A model generated the notes under the pieces. The model searched no databases. It had not been told where the DNA came from and worked only from the letters and a program-made list of their open reading frames with translations. The translations under genes and the position numbers were made by a program. From contig JAAELO010000011.1 of the NCBI GenBank assembly GCA_024226555.1, positions 1 through 64,000 on the forward strand: DNA of 64,000 nt, written 5' to 3'. Origin of the DNA: Desulfobacterales bacterium (GTDB taxonomy: Bacteria > Desulfobacterota > Desulfobacteria > Desulfobacterales > JAAELO01). This document shows, piece by piece, positions 8,092-17,996 of the stretch (the first letter of the stretch is position 1; the number at the start of each line of letters is the position of its first letter).

Positions 8092-8883
8092 TTATTTTCT
8101 TTTTTTCTCCATTACTTTCATAATAGAATTTCTTTCATATATAATTTCAACTCTCCTGTTTTTGGACCTACCTGCTTTTGTATCATTGGTTGCAACTGGA
8201 TGGAACTCAGCCATACCTTGGGCTGATAGAAGTGTTGGGTTAAGTCTGTTTTGAATAAGGAACTTAACAACATTACTTGCTCTTGATGATGATAAATCCC
8301 AATTTGAATTGAACTTACCTCTAACTGGTATATTATCTGTATGTCCAACAATTTTAATAGGGTATCTAAATTGTTTTAATACTTTTGATAGTTTCTGCAT
8401 AATTTTGAGACCCTTAGGACCCATTTGAGTTTGACCTGGTTTGAACAGAACAAGATCGGAGACAGTAATAATTGCACCGTCATCAGTTTCTTTAACGTTT
8501 ACAAGTCCTTGCAAATTATTAAACATCACAAGCTCTTTTACATCTGAAACTATTTCATCGAGTTCCTTTTTAATCATCCCACCCATTTCATCAACTGCAG
8601 GTGTATCTGTTTTATCTTTAGGCTCATTGATCATTGTAAGCCCTTCACGAGTTCCTGTCATAGGGACTTCCTGAACACCTAAAGCACTTCTTAGAGATTG
8701 AATCAATTCTTTAAAAGTCTCTTCCTGTGTTGTACTCATAGCAAAAAGAAGCACGAAAAAGCACATTAAAAGTGTCACAAGGTCAGCAAAAGTTGCCATC
8801 CATGTACCAATTTTTTGAACGCACTCCTCTTCAGGTGGCGGCGGTGGTTCTAAAGCGGGTTTATCATCATCTTCATCTGCCAT
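8092..8883 (-). CDS. motB: Flagellar stator protein MotB
   Basis: This 263-aa inner-membrane stator subunit couples ion flow to flagellar rotation. A short cytoplasmic tail with a PPPPP stretch precedes one membrane segment (about residues 30-50, TFADLVTLLMCFFVLLFAM) containing the ion-binding Asp34. A plug/linker follows, then a C-terminal OmpA-like peptidoglycan-binding domain with GHTDNIPVR and the downstream SSSRAxxVVKFL pattern. It is 25 nt downstream of motA in the HD-GYP-motA-motB operon. No other flagellar genes are in the window. Confidence 0.95.
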   Translation of the reverse strand: MADEDDDKPALEPPPPPEEECVQKIGTWMATFADLVTLLMCFFVLLFAMSTTQEETFKELIQSLRSALGVQEVPMTGTREGLTMINEPKDKTDTPAVDEMGGMIKKELDEIVSDVKELVMFNNLQGLVNVKETDDGAIITVSDLVLFKPGQTQMGPKGLKIMQKLSKVLKQFRYPIKIVGHTDNIPVRGKFNSNWDLSSSRASNVVKFLIQNRLNPTLLSAQGMAEFHPVATNDTKAGRSKNRRVEIIYERNSIMKVMEKKRK

Positions 8884-8908
8884 AATTAATTCACTTATTT
8901 AAAGATTC

Positions 8909-9676
8909 TTATTTATCTGGCTGATCCTCAGGTCCTGCATCAGTCAGATAAACATTGAGTTTATCTTCCATTAGCCTTGGATGCTCACCTTCTCTGATAG
9001 ATATAACTCCTTCATAGAGAAGTGTCATGTTGAGAACCTCCTCTTCACTGCGCATTTTGAGTTTATCTCCCATGGGTATAAAGAAAAGGTTTGCGAGCAC
9101 TGCTCCGTAGAAAGTTGTAATCATCGCAACTGCCATTTTAGGTCCAATTGTCGAAGGATCATCCAATGCTGCAAGCATCTGTACAAGACCGATCAAAGTA
9201 CCGACCATACCAAATGCCGGTGCATATGAACCCATTGAATGAAAAACAGAATAACCAGTTTTATGATCTCTACTCACCAGATCCATTTTCTTTTGCATAA
9301 TTGCTGCAATATCAGAGGTTTTAACACCATCAACTGTCATTTGTAATGCACTTTGCAAGTATGGATCGTTAGCATTTTTGATATCTCCCTCAATGGACAG
9401 AAGACCTCCTTTTCGGGCTTTATTTGAAATTTCAACAAGGATGGCTATGAGATCATTTGGTCTTTCAATTTTGAACATAAAAACCTTCACAGCCGTCTTA
9501 AAAACACCTAAAACTTCAGTTAAAGGGTAGGCAATAAAAGTTGCAGCAACAGTACCTCCAATAACAATGATAATAGAAGGAAGATTGTAAAAAAGCAAAA
9601 GGCTACTACCTATTAGAATTCCACCAACTATAACGCTTATTCCTGAAACAATACCTATAATTGAGGCTATATCCAT
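8909..9676 (-). CDS. motA: Flagellar stator protein MotA
   Basis: This 255-aa membrane protein has four hydrophobic segments: two at the N-terminus (about 7-55) and two after residue 145. The family pattern FHSMGSYAPAFGMVGTLIGL and the TTFYGAVLANLFF segment are clear. The cytoplasmic loop between the segment pairs is where MotA/PomA contacts FliG. It forms the stator with MotB. It starts 4 nt after the HD-GYP-like gene and is co-transcribed with it. Confidence 0.95.
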   Translation of the reverse strand: MDIASIIGIVSGISVIVGGILIGSSLLLFYNLPSIIIVIGGTVAATFIAYPLTEVLGVFKTAVKVFMFKIERPNDLIAILVEISNKARKGGLLSIEGDIKNANDPYLQSALQMTVDGVKTSDIAAIMQKKMDLVSRDHKTGYSVFHSMGSYAPAFGMVGTLIGLVQMLAALDDPSTIGPKMAVAMITTFYGAVLANLFFIPMGDKLKMRSEEEVLNMTLLYEGVISIREGEHPRLMEDKLNVYLTDAGPEDQPDK

Positions 9677-9680
9677 CTTT

Positions 9681-11003
9681 CTATTCCTTTATATAAACTG
9701 TTTCATCAAGAGGTGTGAGCTTATGATAACTTGCAATTTTATCGATATCATTCTGTGACAATATTGAATCTACAGGAAGAAGCTTTGCACCAAGAGGAGT
9801 AAAAATCCCGGAAGCAAGTTTCATCCCTGGCTTTATTTCATAAATATTAATTTCATTTGATCGGTCTTTATCCTCAACAGGGTTAAGGTTAGCGAATTTG
9901 TGCAAATGGTTAACAATTTGTGAATCGTAACTTATCCCAATTTTCTCTTCAATTATGCCAAAAGCTTTTTTAACAGAGTAATTATTTCTATATACAAGAT
10001 TGTCATAAATATTTGCGACATTAACAATTCTTGAACCAATGGGTATTTTTTTTAGTCTTAACCCTTTTGGGTAACCTGTTCCATCAACTTTTTCATGAAA
10101 ATGACGAATGATTTTAGAAATCATATCGAAATCTGCAAATTCGCTTAGCATATTTGCACCTGAAACAGGGTGTTGTGCAAGAAGATCTTCTTCATGCTTA
10201 GAATAATCTTTCGGATTTTTCATAGAAAGTTCATCAGGAATAGAAAGTTTACCCAGTTCATGTAAAAGAGCTGCAATCTCTATTTGCTTAATCTTATCTT
10301 CACTCAAATCAAGAGATTTGGCTATAAATACAGATATCTCAGCCACTTTTTTAGAATGGCCTTTATGATATTGTCTTTTCGATTCAATAAGATTCGATAG
10401 TAAATTTACAAAATTTACAAAATTATTTTTATATAAAATATTAGATTGATCGAGTTCTTTTTCAAGAATATCTTTATCATTTACCATAAGAGATATTTGT
10501 TTAAGCGAATTATGGAGAAAATCATGATTTTTCAAATTTTCACTTTTTAGTGTGTTATACTCTTTTTTATATAATTTAGCATATTTAACAGTATTGTTTA
10601 ATTTTTTTTCGTATTTAATAATTGAATTCTTAAGATCTCTTATTTCCAAATTGTATCTTATTTTCTCTTTAAGTACTTCAAAATCAATCTTAAGTGGTAA
10701 TATCTCATCTATTCTGTTAGATATCTCAAAATCGCTAAAATTATCATCAAATACTAAAATGACCGAGCTAAAAAGATCTGGTTCATTCTCTATTTCTTTT
10801 AAAAAGATAGTTTTTTCCTCACAATCTCTTTTGATCAAAATAGCATCTGTTTTATTATCAATAACGTAGTTAATATGAGGGAAGTCGTCTTTACAAATTA
10901 CTTCATAGCCGAACTCTATAAAAAGATTTGAGAACTCTTCAAAGAATCCATCTGAATCAATACACATGATTTTTAAACTAGACAATTTCAACATTTTTAC
11001 CAC
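9681..11003 (-). CDS. Receiver-like / HD-GYP-type protein with altered HD motif, upstream of motAB
   Basis: This 440-aa protein has three parts. Residues about 9-120 form a receiver-like fold that lacks a clear canonical acid pocket. About 120-195 is a coiled coil. About 200-370 is an HD-GYP-type domain. HD-GYP enzymes hydrolyse cyclic-di-GMP. Here the signature HD is HE (LLHELGKLSIPDE, residues 247-258), while the downstream HEKVDGTGYPKGL stays close to the HHExxDGxGYP consensus, so activity may be altered or lost. A short C-terminal extension follows. The gene is 4 nt from motA, suggesting control of the stator or motility. The start is probably the GTG at 11003; an ATG three codons later is equally possible. 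Confidence 0.85.
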   Translation of the reverse strand: MVKMLKLSSLKIMCIDSDGFFEEFSNLFIEFGYEVICKDDFPHINYVIDNKTDAILIKRDCEEKTIFLKEIENEPDLFSSVILVFDDNFSDFEISNRIDEILPLKIDFEVLKEKIRYNLEIRDLKNSIIKYEKKLNNTVKYAKLYKKEYNTLKSENLKNHDFLHNSLKQISLMVNDKDILEKELDQSNILYKNNFVNFVNLLSNLIESKRQYHKGHSKKVAEISVFIAKSLDLSEDKIKQIEIAALLHELGKLSIPDELSMKNPKDYSKHEEDLLAQHPVSGANMLSEFADFDMISKIIRHFHEKVDGTGYPKGLRLKKIPIGSRIVNVANIYDNLVYRNNYSVKKAFGIIEEKIGISYDSQIVNHLHKFANLNPVEDKDRSNEINIYEIKPGMKLASGIFTPLGAKLLPVDSILSQNDIDKIASYHKLTPLDETVYIKE

Positions 11004-11104
11004 TAACCCTGACTGGTTGAAATGTTAATGATCTGGCCATTTTAACTTGAATGAATGAATGATAAGTAATTTACTATTATAAAAGGATATGAGAAATAAG
11101 CGTT

Positions 11105-11656
11105 TCAGTCAACATAATTTTTCATCCACCAGTTATCCCACTCAGTTTCCAGAATTTTCTCTGCAATTTTTTTTCCAATTTTTGTTTTTACTCTTCTTTT
11201 TACCACAGAAATCCATTTTTTTGATGTTTTACTTCCTACGTCATGAAGACTTTTAAGTTCCAGAAGAAAAGCTAATTGATCAGCATCCTTAGCAAGTTTC
11301 GCTTCTTTTGAGCTACCACTATTAAACTCTGCGATTAGTTCTTCAATATCTTTCCCAAAAGGAATATCTTTTGTCATGTCAGAAACGGCTTTAGCTTCAT
11401 TTTTTTCTATGTAATGTTTCTGAACATAGTTAATATCACCGGTTCTTGATTCAGGTAAATCATGTAAAAGACACATTTTTAACAGTTTACCAGAGTCTAT
11501 ATCCTTTTCTAAACTGGACATAACAAAACCTATAAATGAAACCATGTAAGAGTGTTCTGCAACAGATTCTTTTCCCGCTCCAAGAAAGGCAAGCCCTGAT
11601 CTCTGTAATTCCTTTAACATTTTCGCTTCAAACAGAAGATTAATAATCTCTTTCAT
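11105..11656 (-). CDS. HD-domain 5'-deoxynucleotidase-like protein (YfbR/HDDC2 type)
   Basis: This 183-aa metal-dependent phosphohydrolase of the HD superfamily has a single domain. Metal-binding motifs are visible in order: ESVAEHSYMV, LLHDLPESRTGDI (the HD pair) and KDADQLAFLLEL. The ExxAEHS pattern and length match the YfbR/HDDC2/YGK1 group, which dephosphorylates deoxynucleoside 5'-monophosphates. The exact substrate cannot be told. It is transcribed alone; the tandem hairpin region lies upstream of its start. Confidence 0.85.
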   Translation of the reverse strand: MKEIINLLFEAKMLKELQRSGLAFLGAGKESVAEHSYMVSFIGFVMSSLEKDIDSGKLLKMCLLHDLPESRTGDINYVQKHYIEKNEAKAVSDMTKDIPFGKDIEELIAEFNSGSSKEAKLAKDADQLAFLLELKSLHDVGSKTSKKWISVVKRRVKTKIGKKIAEKILETEWDNWWMKNYVD

Positions 11657-11713
11657 ATCTTAAGTAAAAAAGAAGATGTTTAAAAACTTTAGTTTTTTAC
11701 ATTTCTTTTTTAC

Positions 11714-11870
11714 GTACCTCCTTCTATAATTTTTATTCTCAATAACGTCTCAAATAAAAAATTGATGATTTTCCAATTTTTTATGGATGCTTCTACCAAA
11801 TAAAAAACCGATGGTCCCGGTTTTTTATGTGCCTCCTTCTAAAATGTTCATTTTTAGTAACGTCTTAAAT
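11714..11870. repeat. Tandem hairpin-containing repeat cluster
   Basis: Two direct copies of an about 42-bp unit lie at 11714-11755 and 11829-11870 (shared CCTCCTTCTA, then AACGTCTCAAAT or AACGTCTTAAAT). Between them are two hairpins of the same design: AAAAAATTG with CAATTTTTT near 11755-11783, and AAAAAACCG with CGGTTTTTT near 11801-11826, separated by GATGCTTCTACCAAAT. The stems differ by compensating changes. They would act as terminators in either direction between aat and the HD gene. Unrelated to the dispersed repeat family. Confidence 0.65.
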
Positions 11871-11937
11871 AAAACATTTAAGTTACTCTTCTAAAAACGC
11901 AAATGGATTATGATTTAGTCAATTCTGAAACTAACAT

Positions 11938-12621
11938 TTAAATTGTGGTTTTTCTATCAAAAAAAAACGGCTTTTGTGTGGATTGATTGATAATTTTTAA
12001 AAATTGAGCCCTTGAAATCTCTTCTGCTCCAAGGCTGGATAGATGGTCTGTTTTAACCTGACAATCTATAATATCAAATGAGTTTTCACTAAGAAAATTT
12101 ACAAACTTTGTAAAAGCAACTTTGGATGCGTTACTAACAGTGGAAAACATGGATTCACCAAAAAAAACTTTTCCCAGAGAAACACCATACAATCCTCCAA
12201 CAAGTTCTCCATTTAGCCAGGCCTCAACAGAATGAGCCAGCCCCTTCTCATGAAGTTTTATATATGCATGCTGCATCTCATCTAGAATCCATGTATCTTC
12301 ATCTTCTTTAATTCGAATTTCTGCACATGAGTTTATAACCTCTTCAAAAGAATTGTTCAGAGTTATTTTAAACTGATCCTTTTTTATTATTTTCCTAAGG
12401 CTTCTTGATATTTTTAATTTTGATGGGAATAGTACCAGACGGGGATCTGGAGCCCACCATAGAATAGGATCATCTTCAGAATACCATGGGAAGATCCCCA
12501 TTTCATATGCAAGCTTCAACCTTTCGGAACTTAAATCTCCTCCAACCGCCAGCAATCCATTATCATCTGCCAAATGGGCTGGAGGAAATATTATATCATC
12601 AGTAAGCTGGAAAACAGTCAT
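11938..12621 (-). CDS. aat: Leucyl/phenylalanyl-tRNA--protein transferase
   Basis: This 227-aa enzyme transfers Leu or Phe from aminoacyl-tRNA to proteins with N-terminal Arg or Lys, creating N-degrons read by ClpS and ClpAP. Family blocks near the N-terminus are FPPAHLADDNGLLAVGGDL, then MGIFPWYSEDDPILWWAPDPR; later ones are AWLNGELVGGLYGVSLG and GESMFS. It starts 17 nt after clpA and is the last gene of secA-clpS-clpA-aat. That puts the whole recognition and unfolding part of the pathway in one operon. Confidence 0.95.
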   Translation of the reverse strand: MTVFQLTDDIIFPPAHLADDNGLLAVGGDLSSERLKLAYEMGIFPWYSEDDPILWWAPDPRLVLFPSKLKISRSLRKIIKKDQFKITLNNSFEEVINSCAEIRIKEDEDTWILDEMQHAYIKLHEKGLAHSVEAWLNGELVGGLYGVSLGKVFFGESMFSTVSNASKVAFTKFVNFLSENSFDIIDCQVKTDHLSSLGAEEISRAQFLKIINQSTQKPFFFDRKTTI

Positions 12622-12638
12622 CTATCTCATTATCATCA

Positions 12639-14870
12639 CTATTTTTCTTTAACAGAAAACGTGAGTTCTCCTGATCTAAATCCAATATTAACCTTTCCAC
12701 CATTTGAAAGTTTTCCAAATAGAACCTGATCAACAAGTTTGTCCTTTATTTCGGATTGGATTAAACGACCAAGAGGTCTTGCACCATAATTTTTGTCATA
12801 ACCTTTTTCAGCAAGATATTTTCTTGCAGGTTTTGATAACGACAGCTTAATGCTTTTTTCCTTGAGCTGATCTCTAAACTCTCCAATGAACTTGTCTACA
12901 ACTTTTTCCATAATAGTTACATTTAGAGAATCAAAGCTTACCGTGGTATCTAATCTGTTTCTAAACTCAGGGCTAAAAAGTTTTTCAACAGCAGCCTTTC
13001 CTTTATCTCCTGTATCTTTTACAGAGTCACCAAAACCAATTGATGATTTAGTCATTTCCCTTGCACCAGCATTTGATGCCATAATAATTATAACGTTTCT
13101 AAAATCTGCTTTTTTACCATTATTATCAGTTAGAGTTGCATAATCCATTATTTGGAGAAGAATGTTATAAATATCCGGGTGAGCCTTCTCAATTTCATCC
13201 ATCAATAGTACACAATGTGGAGTTCTGCTTATTTGCTCCGTTAAAAGACCACCTTGCTCAAATCCAACATATCCTGGAGGAGAGCCTATTAACCTGGCAA
13301 CAGCATGTTTTTCCATATATTCACTCATATCAAAACGAACAAATTCAACTCCAAGATTATGAGCAAGTTGCTTTGCAACTTCAGTTTTTCCAACACCTGT
13401 TGGTCCTGTAAACAGGAAAGATCCAACTGGCTTTTCAGGAGTTCCCAATCCGGCTCTTGATCTTTTTATAGCAGTTACAACAGATGTTATGGCTTCATCC
13501 TGACCATAAATTACTTTCAACATCTTCTTTTCAAGCAATTCAAGTTTCAAACGGTCTGAAGAAGACACACTCTTTGCTGGAATTTTTGCCATTTCAGAAA
13601 TGACAAGTTCAACATCTTTTGGTAATATTGTTTTTTTATTTTTTGAGTAGATCTTAAGATAAGCTCCTGTTTCATCTATAACATCTATTGCTTTATCAGG
13701 AAGAAACCTGTCGTTAAGATATTGAGAAGACAATTTTGCTGCTGCTTCCAAAGAATCATCTGAATATTTTATCTTATGGTGCTCTTCGTATCTTGATCTC
13801 AAACCTTTAAGGATTTCAATAGTTTCATCTATTGACGATTCATTCACTTCTATCTTCTCAAATCGTCTTGAAAAAGCACGATCCTTAGTGAACTGGTTTT
13901 TATACTCATCAAATGTGGTTGACCCCATACATCTTAAATCACCACTTGAGATAGCTGGTTTTAATATGTTGGACGCATCCATGGAACCACCACTTGTTGC
14001 GCCGGCTCCAATAATAGTATGTATTTCATCAATAAAAAGTATTGCATCATCTATATCTGCAAGGGATGAAAGTACCTCTTTTAATCTTTTTTCAAAATCT
14101 CCCCGAAACTTAGTACCTGCAAGGAGAGCTCCTAAATCCAGAGAGTATATTTTTGTATTTCTGAGCAGATCAGGAACCTCACCTGATACTATCTGTTGAG
14201 CTAAACCTTCTGCAAGTGCTGTTTTTCCAACACCAGGCTCACCAACCAGAACAGGATTGTTTTTTCTTCTCCTGCACAGGACCTGAATAACTCTTTTGGT
14301 TTCTTTAGCCCTTCCAATCAAAGGATCAAGTTTTCCAATTTTAGCCCTATCAATAAGATCAACAGTATAGAGTTCAAGAGGATCATTTTTATTCTCTTTT
14401 TCACTCTCTTTACCCTTCTTGTTTTTTTGTTCTTTTTTTGAAGGTTCAAAATTATGGGATAAAAACTCTACAATATTAAGCCTTGATAAGCCTTCTGTCT
14501 GTAGAAAATACGTCGCATTACTCTCCTCTTCAAGGAAAATAGATGCCAGAATATCACCAATAGTAACCTCTTTTTTTTCAGCATTTTTTGCATGATTCAC
14601 AGCTCTTGTTATCATACGCTGGAAAGATATTGTTTGCTGAAGAACATATTCACTTGAATCTTCGAGTGTTTCAAGTTTTTCAGCAAAAAAAGATTCCAAT
14701 TGTAACTTTAAATTCTCAATGTCGCCGCCACAACCTTCAATTATCAATTTACCATCGGGATCGTGCAGAATTGCAAAAAGCACATGTTCTACACAAACAT
14801 ATTCATGTCGCCTTTTCTTTGCTTCACGGACTGCAAATCCGAGAGTTGCACTAAGCTCTTTACTAATCAT
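12639..14870 (-). CDS. clpA: ATP-dependent Clp protease ATP-binding subunit ClpA
   Basis: This 743-aa AAA+ unfoldase feeds substrates to ClpP and recognises N-degrons through ClpS. It has an N-terminal Clp repeat domain (about 1-145), a first AAA+ module with GEPGVGKT and a second with GPTGVGKT. The IGF tripeptide in KSSIGFGDS is the ClpP-docking loop typical of ClpA/ClpX. I set the start at the ATG at 14870 (MISKEL), preceded by GGAAGGGG and placed 2 nt after the clpS stop; an upstream in-frame start would overlap clpS. No clpP is in the window. Confidence 0.96.
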   Translation of the reverse strand: MISKELSATLGFAVREAKKRRHEYVCVEHVLFAILHDPDGKLIIEGCGGDIENLKLQLESFFAEKLETLEDSSEYVLQQTISFQRMITRAVNHAKNAEKKEVTIGDILASIFLEEESNATYFLQTEGLSRLNIVEFLSHNFEPSKKEQKNKKGKESEKENKNDPLELYTVDLIDRAKIGKLDPLIGRAKETKRVIQVLCRRRKNNPVLVGEPGVGKTALAEGLAQQIVSGEVPDLLRNTKIYSLDLGALLAGTKFRGDFEKRLKEVLSSLADIDDAILFIDEIHTIIGAGATSGGSMDASNILKPAISSGDLRCMGSTTFDEYKNQFTKDRAFSRRFEKIEVNESSIDETIEILKGLRSRYEEHHKIKYSDDSLEAAAKLSSQYLNDRFLPDKAIDVIDETGAYLKIYSKNKKTILPKDVELVISEMAKIPAKSVSSSDRLKLELLEKKMLKVIYGQDEAITSVVTAIKRSRAGLGTPEKPVGSFLFTGPTGVGKTEVAKQLAHNLGVEFVRFDMSEYMEKHAVARLIGSPPGYVGFEQGGLLTEQISRTPHCVLLMDEIEKAHPDIYNILLQIMDYATLTDNNGKKADFRNVIIIMASNAGAREMTKSSIGFGDSVKDTGDKGKAAVEKLFSPEFRNRLDTTVSFDSLNVTIMEKVVDKFIGEFRDQLKEKSIKLSLSKPARKYLAEKGYDKNYGARPLGRLIQSEIKDKLVDQVLFGKLSNGGKVNIGFRSGELTFSVKEK

Positions 14871-14872
14871 AA

Positions 14873-15187
14873 TTACACCCCTTCCATTGAACATTTAAGC
14901 GGGAATTCATTCTCTTTTGCTAATCTATGAACAGTTTCAACTTTTGTTTCAGCAACTTCAAAAGTATATATACCGCAAATTCCAACACCTTTTTCATGAA
15001 CATTCAACATTATACCTGTTGCTTCATCATGTGTCTTATGAAAAATATATATCAAAATCTCTATTACAAAATCCATTGTTGTATAGTCATCATTATGCAA
15101 CAATACTTTGTACATTGAAGGTTCTTTTAGCTTCTCTTTAAAATCCTGCTTTACTTTTTCAATCACACCTGTGTCGCTTGTACCCAT
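14873..15187 (-). CDS. clpS: ClpS, N-degron adaptor for ClpA
   Basis: This 104-aa adaptor binds N-terminal bulky residues and delivers the substrates to ClpA. Core motifs are YKVLLHNDDYTTMDFVIEIL (residues about 23-42) and the downstream HEKGVGICGIYTFEVAETK. AGGAG lies just upstream of the ATG. It is tightly packed between secA (15 nt) and clpA (2 nt). Confidence 0.95.
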   Translation of the reverse strand: MGTSDTGVIEKVKQDFKEKLKEPSMYKVLLHNDDYTTMDFVIEILIYIFHKTHDEATGIMLNVHEKGVGICGIYTFEVAETKVETVHRLAKENEFPLKCSMEGV

Positions 15188-15202
15188 TTTATAAACTCCT
15201 GA

Positions 15203-17719
15203 CTACCCGCAACATTTTTTATATTTTTTACCACTTCCGCAAGGACATGGTGAATTACGGCCAATTTTATCATTTTTTCTTTTAACAGGTTCTTTTGGTA
15301 AGCCACTTTCTCCATGGGACATTACCATCTCCTGTTCCTGTCTTGACATATCATGCATATATTCAGGATTTGCCAATTGAACTCTAAAAAGAACATTAAC
15401 AATCTCCTCTTTAATTCTTTCAATCATACCCTGAAACATATCCAAAGCCTCTTTTTTGTAAACAATAAGAGGGTTTTGCTGTGCGTATCCTCTAAGGCCA
15501 ATTCCTTCCTTAAGATGGTCCATACTTAAGAGATGATCCTTCCAGAGGGAATCAACCGTTTGGAGTAACAAATATTTTTCAAGATCTCTTAGGTTTTCAG
15601 CTCCTATATCTTTCTCTTTATTTTCATATGCTGCTACAGCTTTTTCATCGATGAATGAGCTTAATCCATTTTCAGCAATTTGATTCTGATCATTTTCAGA
15701 TTCAATTAGCTTCATATTGAACTGGTTTGCAATGGCTTCATTTAAACCTTTTAAATCCCATTCGGAAACAGGTTTTTTTGTATCCTCAAAATTACCACCA
15801 ATATAATTAGCCCCTTCAGAGATCATATCTATTATATCAGATTTTAGGCTTTCATTGTTAAGAGTTTTACGTCTTTGTTTGTAAATAATCTCTCTTTGTT
15901 GGTTCATAACATCGTCATAATCAATTAATTGCTTTCTTATATCAAAGTTATGACCTTCAACTTTTCTTTGAGCATTCTCAATAGCACGCGAAATTATATT
16001 ATGCTCAATAGGTTCACCCTCTTCCATTCCTAATCGTTCCATCACTTTGGTGATTCGCTCTCCACCAAAAATTCTCAGGAGGTCATCCTCAAGGGAAAGA
16101 AAAAACCGTGATGTTCCAGGATCACCCTGACGGCCTGATCGACCTCTAAGCTGGTTATCGATACGTCTACTCTCATGACGTTCTGTACCCATAATATGTA
16201 GTCCACCAAGTTCTATAACACCTTCTCCAAGGACAATATCGGTTCCTCGACCTGCCATATTGGTTGAAATTGTTATTGCACCTTTTTGCCCTGCATTTGC
16301 AACAATTTCAGCTTCACCCTTATGATTTTTTGCATTTAAAACTGTGTGTTTTACACCTTTCTTTGCAAGTTTTTTACTGAAACTTTCTGAAACATCAATA
16401 GAAACTGTACCAACCAGAACTGGTTGTCCCTTTTTATGAACTTCAATGATCTCTTTGAGAGCAGCGTCATACTTCTCTTTTCTTGTTTTATATATGGAGT
16501 CAGGAAAATCATTTCTGACCATAGGTTTATTTGTTGGAATTACAAGAACATCAAGTCCGTAAATTTTGTCAAATTCAGTTGCTTCTGTTTCAGCAGTACC
16601 AGTCATACCACTAAGTTTATTGTACATTCTGAAAAAGTTCTGAAATGTTATGGAGGCTAAAGTCTGGTTTTCATTTTCAATTTTTACATTTTCCTTAGCT
16701 TCCAATGCCTGATGTAAACCTTCACTATATCTTCTTCCAGGCATTAATCTACCAGTGAATTCATCAACAATAACAACAGAACCATTTTTTACAATATAGT
16801 CCACATCTTTTTTAAAAAGTGTATGAGCTTTAAGTGCCTGGTTTATATGATGCAGAATCTCTATGTTTTTTGGATCATACAGGTTCTCTACATTTAATTT
16901 TGTTTCTGCATTTAAGACACCTTCTTCTGTAAGAGTCGCTGATCTTGATTTTTCATCAACTTTATAATCAGTATCTATTTTTAATGATGGTATTACAGTA
17001 TTAACATGGACATATAACTGAGTTGATTTTTCTGCAGGCCCTGAGATTATTAATGGAGTTCTTGCTTCATCAATTAAGATACTATCGACCTCATCAACTA
17101 TAGCAAAATTTAGGTAACCCTGAACAATTGATTCCTTATCAAACTTCATATTATCTCTGAGATAATCAAACCCAAATTCATTATTTGTGCCATATGTTAT
17201 ATCAGAGCCATAAGCCTCACTTCTTTCTTCGTCATCAAGACCATGAATTATTACAGAAGTGGATAGTCCTAGAAATCCATATAATTTCCCCATCCATTCG
17301 GAGTCACGTTTTGCAAGATAATCATTGACTGTAATAACATGAACACCTTTTCCGGAAAGAGCGTTTAGGTAAGCAGCTAGGGTTGCAACAAGGGTTTTAC
17401 CTTCTCCTGTCTTCATTTCAGATATTTTACCCTGATGTAATGCTATACCGCCAACCATCTGGCTGTCAAAGTGACGCATCTCAAGAACTCTCCATGAAGC
17501 TTCCCGAACAGTAGCATAAGCTTCAGGAAGAATATCATCCAAAGTTCCGCCATCTTTAAGCCTTTTCTTGAAAATTGAAGTTTGACCCTGCAGCTCGGTA
17601 TCGCTTTTGGCCTTCATCTCTGGTTCAAAATCATTAATAATAGCAACAATCTTCTGAATTTTACTAATTTCACGTTCATTTCTGTTACCGAAGATCTTAG
17701 AAAGAAAATTAAAAAGCAT
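15203..17719 (-). CDS. secA: Preprotein translocase ATPase SecA
   Basis: This 838-aa motor ATPase drives export through SecYEG. Walker A is in MKTGEGKT, Walker B/DEAD-like is [14 protein letters not shown], and motif blocks include [10 protein letters not shown] and [11 protein letters not shown]. The C-terminus carries the zinc-binding SEC-C tail [17 protein letters not shown], which contacts SecB and lipids. GGGGAAA precedes the start. It is the first gene of the operon with clpS, clpA and aat. Confidence 0.98.
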   Translation of the reverse strand: MLFNFLSKIFGNRNEREISKIQKIVAIINDFEPEMKAKSDTELQGQTSIFKKRLKDGGTLDDILPEAYATVREASWRVLEMRHFDSQMVGGIALHQGKISEMKTGEGKTLVATLAAYLNALSGKGVHVITVNDYLAKRDSEWMGKLYGFLGLSTSVIIHGLDDEERSEAYGSDITYGTNNEFGFDYLRDNMKFDKESIVQGYLNFAIVDEVDSILIDEARTPLIISGPAEKSTQLYVHVNTVIPSLKIDTDYKVDEKSRSATLTEEGVLNAETKLNVENLYDPKNIEILHHINQALKAHTLFKKDVDYIVKNGSVVIVDEFTGRLMPGRRYSEGLHQALEAKENVKIENENQTLASITFQNFFRMYNKLSGMTGTAETEATEFDKIYGLDVLVIPTNKPMVRNDFPDSIYKTRKEKYDAALKEIIEVHKKGQPVLVGTVSIDVSESFSKKLAKKGVKHTVLNAKNHKGEAEIVANAGQKGAITISTNMAGRGTDIVLGEGVIELGGLHIMGTERHESRRIDNQLRGRSGRQGDPGTSRFFLSLEDDLLRIFGGERITKVMERLGMEEGEPIEHNIISRAIENAQRKVEGHNFDIRKQLIDYDDVMNQQREIIYKQRRKTLNNESLKSDIIDMISEGANYIGGNFEDTKKPVSEWDLKGLNEAIANQFNMKLIESENDQNQIAENGLSSFIDEKAVAAYENKEKDIGAENLRDLEKYLLLQTVDSLWKDHLLSMDHLKEGIGLRGYAQQNPLIVYKKEALDMFQGMIERIKEEIVNVLFRVQLANPEYMHDMSRQEQEMVMSHGESGLPKEPVKRKNDKIGRNSPCPCGSGKKYKKCCG

Positions 17720-17996
17720 TGTGTATTGTTTCCCCTAACTATTGATAGCCCATCGACTATATTAAAATTAAAATACAATATTGATTATACAGTTTTTCAT
17801 GAAAAGCCGTAATAAAAAAATTGTTAAATTAATATAATGAGTATAAAAAAGAAATCAACAAATGAATTATATATAAACCACATTAAGACATGAAATTATG
17901 AAGTTATTAACTATGAATATGAGGAAAGAAAAACTTAAGTTTTCATTATTATTAGATAAAAGAATGGTTTCTCAAAATCAACAATTTGTTAGTAGT

